From: Promethearchaeota archaeon
GTDB lineage: Archaea > Asgardarchaeota > Lokiarchaeia > Sigynarchaeales > SOKP01
DNA: 5,999 bases
NCBI GenBank assembly: GCA_030620005.1
Contig: JAUXAJ010000297.1
Span: forward strand, 1-5,999
Direction of reading: 5' to 3'
Position numbers and translations under genes: made by a program. Within the stretch, counting starts at the first letter, position 1, and every line of letters begins with the position of its first letter. This document shows positions 5,096 to 5,999 of this stretch, one piece after another. The notes beneath the pieces are model-generated. The model ran no database searches. It was not told where the DNA came from and was given only the letters and a program-made list of their open reading frames with translations.

Positions 5096-5999
5096 TTATT
5101 CGTAGCTGCTTAGAACGGTTTGAACGAGAATTCGCTTGCCTTCAGATATTCTATACCCTATTTTTTTCTTTCTTTCATCATTCATTAAATAATTGTACAA
5201 AGGACGGCCCATCAGATTAGTAAATGGGATATGTCCGTATTCCACGAGGAACGCATGTAGTGTAAATAACACGAGCCCGTATTCTTTATCTCTCTGTTTT
5301 TTACCCGCTCAATTCCCCTTGACTTGTGAATGTTTGCTTTCTATCTTATTGGTGGTAGTGTGTTTTCCCTTAAAAATTTTAAATATGGGTGTGAGCATCT
5401 GGATCATCCACATTTTGGCGCCTGCACGCATTGATAACTTATTTGTCTTGAAGTTTACATAGATTTTGGCTGTATCTTCTTTCTTGAACGAATCGGATTG
5501 ATAGTTCTCCAATTTTTGCCGCCATTTTACGTTCTTGTTCTTATTTTTATCTAAATTTCGATGTCTGCCTCGCTTTGCTTGAATTTTGCCTTTAATTAAC
5601 TTGATTTCCCATTTAAACTTCAGCTCGTGTTTATCGTGATAAAATGCTTTCCAGTGCGTATAGATCTTATAATGTAAGAAATGAGGGCCGAGTTTTTTAA
5701 ATTTACTGATAATAATCTCTCCGCGCTGTTCTTTATTGTGTAATTGAACAACATGGATTACTTTACTGCCGAAATATTTAGCAATTGATTTATAGGAAGG
5801 CTCGCCATCGGTGATAAGGATTTTAAGCTTTTTTCTACACACTTCAGGGATTTTATTAAATGCCTTAAGAATGGATTGCTTTAGCTCTCCCTCGTTTGCT
5901 GGTCCAGTAGAAAGTGTTTCATAGTCATTGTTGATAAATACGATTTCTACATTGGAGTTACCCCGAGAACCCATATATGTCTCGTCTCCTAAAATGACT
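5096..5999 (-). pseudogene. DDE-type transposase, right-edge partial, interrupted by an in-frame TGA
   Basis: The reading frame enters from the right edge with LGDETY, typical of the first catalytic Asp of DDE transposases. The second Asp lies in ILITDGEPSYKSIAKYF, 59 residues later. The Glu lies in TNKIESKHSQVKGN. A TGA at 5309-5311 then stops translation nine residues after that Glu. The same frame continues without another stop for 70 sensible residues (starting AGKKQRDKEYGLVLF and ending QTVLSSYE) to a TAA at 5096-5098. This is best read as a nonsense mutation, for instance GGA to TGA. TGA is used as an ordinary stop by the E1-like, E2 and lysE genes here, so recoding is unlikely. The shortened protein would keep all three acidic residues, so loss of function is probable rather than proven. 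I cannot name the IS family. The gap of about 156 residues between the second Asp and the Glu suggests an inserted segment. Confidence 0.8.
5096..5999. mobile_element. Part of an insertion sequence (transposase end), boundaries not resolved
   Basis: The transposase remnant implies an insertion sequence whose transposase 3' end faces proA. The element must end somewhere in the roughly 100 bases between 4994 and 5095. The other end is outside the window, so terminal inverted repeats and target duplication cannot be matched. The coordinates given are those of the transposase frame only. Confidence 0.55.

Noticed and set aside
5055..5160. A 9-base perfect inverted repeat (TAGGGTATA at 5055-5063 and its complement at 5152-5160) as a possible IS terminal repeat.
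   Set aside because: The second arm lies inside transposase coding sequence, the arms are only about 90 bases apart, and the real opposite end of the element is outside the window. Chance is likely in AT-rich DNA.
5309..5311. The TGA as a selenocysteine or reassigned codon.
   Set aside because: The host gene is a transposase, TGA is a normal stop of neighbouring genes, and a Gly-to-stop single change explains it.
5193..5462. An 89-residue plus-strand frame opposite the transposase, and other long frames opposite or offset from E2, JAMM, RING and proA.
   Set aside because: They are shadows of genes with clear family signatures and show no recognisable domain of their own.
1..5999. CRISPR arrays, tRNA or rRNA genes, riboswitches.
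   Set aside because: I saw no regularly spaced repeats, cloverleaf or conserved RNA motifs on either strand.

Overview
This AT-rich window most likely comes from an archaeon with a eukaryote-like ubiquitin system, and I infer an Asgard archaeon. The evidence is a compact plus-strand block holding the C-terminus of an E1-like activating enzyme, a full UBC-fold E2, an Rpn11/CSN5-like JAMM deubiquitinase and a membrane protein with a RING-like zinc finger. Candidate archaeal signals support this: a TATA box about 50 bases upstream of a start codon, oligo-T stretches after stop codons, weak or absent Shine-Dalgarno sites, and GTG and TTG starts. 'Ca. Caldiarchaeum' relatives also carry such clusters, but the low G+C and the lineage-like look of the proteins make Asgard my preference. 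That assignment is inference.

Layout. Bases 2-349 (+) are the tail of an E1-like protein: a CxxC zinc motif followed by a ubiquitin-fold-like domain. The gene runs off the left edge. Bases 350-502 are non-coding and hold a T-tract and a TATA-like promoter. Bases 503-3031 (+) look like one operon: E2 (503-1030), JAMM protease (overlapping the E2 stop codon) and a six-helix membrane protein with a Ser/Thr/Arg-rich linker and a C-terminal RING-like finger (TTG start at 1862). Five bases beyond this, the minus-strand pair proA (3737-4993) and a LysE/RhtB-type amino-acid exporter (3037-3699 or to 3762) ends convergently. Bases 5096-5999 (-) hold a DDE transposase gene with an in-frame TGA. It runs off the right edge.

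How the genes work together. E1 would activate a ubiquitin-like modifier and pass it to Cys99 of the E2. The membrane RING protein is the obvious E3 candidate, with its finger predicted to face the cytosol. The JAMM enzyme would remove or process the modifier. The modifier gene is not in this window and may lie to the left. The most interesting hypothesis is a membrane-anchored ubiquitin ligase cotranscribed with its E2 and deubiquitinase, an arrangement that recalls eukaryotic membrane-linked ubiquitination. ProA (proline biosynthesis) and the exporter form a separate metabolic unit. The transposase is the only clear sign of mobile DNA.
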